Assembly (NCBI GenBank): GCA_026826555.1
Contig: JAKSZT010054304.1
Span: 30,953,024 to 31,017,023, forward strand
DNA length: 64,000 nucleotides
Direction: 5' to 3'
Source of the DNA: Tolypeutes matacus
Taxonomy: Eukaryota; Chordata; Mammalia; Cingulata; Chlamyphoridae
Of this stretch, positions 62,098 through 64,000 are shown one piece after another. The notes beneath the pieces are model-generated. The model was not told the origin of the DNA. It saw only the letters and a list, made by a program, of their open reading frames with translations, and ran no database searches. Position 1 is the stretch's first letter; the number at the start of each line of letters is the position of its first letter. The position numbers and the translations under genes were made by a program.

Positions 62098-62639
62098 AAA
62101 GATGCTATTTCTTAAGAAAACTATGAAAATTCAACAAAAAGGCTATAAAATTAATATCTGAGTTATCTGTGTTTTGATTTTTACTATAATGTTTCAGTGA
62201 AAATTTTAGTTTCAATATCAGTATTTTGTGCTATATTTGAAAACTTACTAAAAGGGCTATAAATAATCAAACTAATTAATAGGGAAAAATACACATAAAA
62301 CTAATAAAATCTTGGAAATGCCAAATCACAATTTACCACAATTTTGAAATTTAAGGTTTTTACATGTGCCTTTTCTGACAAAAAAAAACATTCTTCTTAG
62401 GCCCTTAATTGTTATCAGAGTGGTTGATTAATAATAAACTCTTATCATTTAGGAAATAAAATCGACTGTACAAATACTCGACAAATATACCTAACTCATT
62501 ACTTTAGATTAAATCTCTCATCTATTGATCAGGAATAGTACCCTTAGCAGTTACACATTCACTTTAATTCATTTTTATTTCAATTCAAATAAAATAAAAT
62601 TTCAAAGAGAATTGCTAGGTGAGTTTCATGATATAAAGA

Positions 62640-63985
62640 TAAGTCATAATCAAAGTGGCAGAATAAGAAGCTTCAGGATTCTGTCCCCTCAGAGAAGCTT
62701 TGAACAACCAGAAGGAAGTGGCAGAAACATTTGTCTCAAAACCCCAGAAAACAGTTAAAGGATTATAATAACAGGACAAAGACTGAATCAAGAAAAAGGC
62801 CATTTAAAAGTGGTGGGCTCTCATGACATCCTGGCTGCCTCTACCTCATTCCCTTGCCAGTTTGATGTGGAGCCAGCCAACACTTCAGCTGTGGATCTCT
62901 AGTCCTAGTTTTGGAGGGAGCAGGCTAACCCTCATACATACACTGGGGCATGTATGTCAGGCCCAGCTTATCTGGTGCTGGCATGAGAGACTTAACCAGG
63001 ATACTTGTTGCAGGCTCATGGTCCTAGAATTTGCCATTATGTAAAAGGCAATTTACAGAGCTCTCTAACTGAACGCTATTGGAGAACAGTCAACTCACAG
63101 ATGACTGGGTCAAGAGATTGCTAGCTATAGGACATATATTGCAGTGCCTGAGACTGTGAGGTAAATGTTTCCTAGGGTAGTGGGGACATTAGGATCAGTG
63201 TAAAGGGAGATATTCTTAAGCCACACAGGCATTCCCAAGACAAGATGAATACTCATGTGCAGAAAGGATCAGGGAAGACCCTATACTTTGGCCTCCAACT
63301 ATTCTCTAAACTAATTTTATGGATAAGCTCTGAAAGAGAGCTCACTTACAGGTCAATCTGCAAAAACCAGGGTAAGTATTTTCTCTTTTACTTCTTCTTC
63401 TTTTATTTGTTAGCTAGTGGCATTCAAAGAAAGAAAACACTTGCTGGATACAAACTTAAGAAACAGGTTAATCAGATTCTAAGGTCCAGCAATAACATGT
63501 TAAAATATCAAAATATCCAAATTGATATCCAATATCAACAAAATGTTACAAACATACAAAGAAACAGGAAGCAATGGCCCAGGCAAAGGAAAAGAATAAA
63601 GCATTAGAAACAATCAATGATGAGGATTGGCTCCAGGGATATACTAGACAAAGGCTTAAAAATATATATGGTACTACTTATACTCAAGGAACTAAAGGAA
63701 AACATGGACAAAGACATAAAGGAAATCAGGAAAATGTTGGATGAATACAAAGAGAACACCAATAGAGAGATGGAAATTATGAAAAGGAACCCAATAAAGC
63801 TGAAGACTACAGTAACAGAAATTGATTGGATGGATAGAATTATATGGCAAATGTGGTAAAATGTTAATATTGATGGATCTGGGTATCTGGGAGGATAGGG
63901 ATATGTTGAAGTTTTCTGTATGGGATCTATTTTTTTTTAAACTGTCCTGTAACTTTGGTAGTATTTCAAATAAAAGGTATAAAAA
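62640..63985 (+). mobile_element. Internally deleted L1: 5' UTR, ORF1 start, then 3' end
   Basis: The 5' part (AGTGGCAGAATAAGAAGC, CTCAGAGAAGCTTTGAACA) is an L1 5' UTR. From about 63490 an ORF1 N-terminal stretch appears (charged, coiled-coil-like: EIRKMLDEYKENTNREMEI, then KLKTTVTEIDWMD). Near 63858 it switches to an L1 3' end (GTTAATATTGATGGATCTGG ... TTTCAAATAAAAGG). The remainder of ORF1 and all of ORF2 are missing. It ends within a few bases of the window edge. Confidence 0.7.
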
Positions 63986-64000
63986 AGGTTGATTGTGACA

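Larger units (their letters stand above)
61263..64000 (-). other. BRINP3: Upstream intron of the BRINP gene (partial)
   Basis: Sequence right of the acceptor region carries no further exon-like open frame with splice sites. It holds AT-rich unique sequence (61263-61914 and 62114-62640), one SINE and one internally deleted L1, listed separately. Confidence 0.7.

Overview
The window is AT-rich, intron-dominated mammalian nuclear DNA. The recognisable repeats point to a xenarthran (armadillo, sloth or anteater), more likely a sloth: tRNA-headed SINEs starting GGGAAGC.GNTGTGGCTCA, a composite SINE with a duplicated body, L1 3' ends of the type ...CACAACTTCTCTAATAAAA, and MaLR-like LTRs ending ACTAAAACA or ACTAATACA. 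The species call rests on remembered repeat families, not a search.

Only one piece of true coding sequence is visible. It is a 237-base internal exon at 60997-61233 on the minus strand, flanked by a clean AG acceptor and a CAG|GTAAGA donor, and it encodes a cysteine-rich segment of a BRINP family protein, most likely BRINP3 (formerly FAM5C). Positions 1-60996 would then be the downstream intron (at least 61 kb, with no following exon seen) and 61234-64000 part of the upstream intron. No promoter, CpG island, RNA gene, CRISPR array or bacterial-type operon was seen.

Region by region: 0.6-2.3 kb holds ERVL-like pol remnants duplicated around an LTR. Positions 3-6 kb hold unique DNA with a pair of inverted repeats. 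Positions 7-12 kb hold three MaLR-like LTRs, one with part of its internal region. Positions 15.4-19.1 kb hold an old minus-strand L1 lacking ORF2, interrupted by an LTR; two more LTRs follow to 20.5 kb. Positions 21-42 kb are mostly unique intron with scattered SINE, MIR, L2 and MLT1 copies. Positions 42.2-59.4 kb are a nested L1 pile: an old minus-strand L1 was split by a near full-length plus-strand L1 (43669-49729) and a near full-length minus-strand L1 (about 50130-57325), whose 3' ends face each other; these in turn carry SINE and L1-tail insertions. Positions 59.4-64 kb hold the exon, a young-looking SINE with a perfect target-site duplication, and an internally deleted L1.

The content is otherwise ordinary transposon biology inside a long neuronal-gene intron. 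I found no convincing undescribed gene system. The items most worth a second look are structural: the tail-to-tail L1 pair, the SINE dimer with one target duplication, the minisatellite inside the composite SINE, and the two inverted repeats of unknown class.
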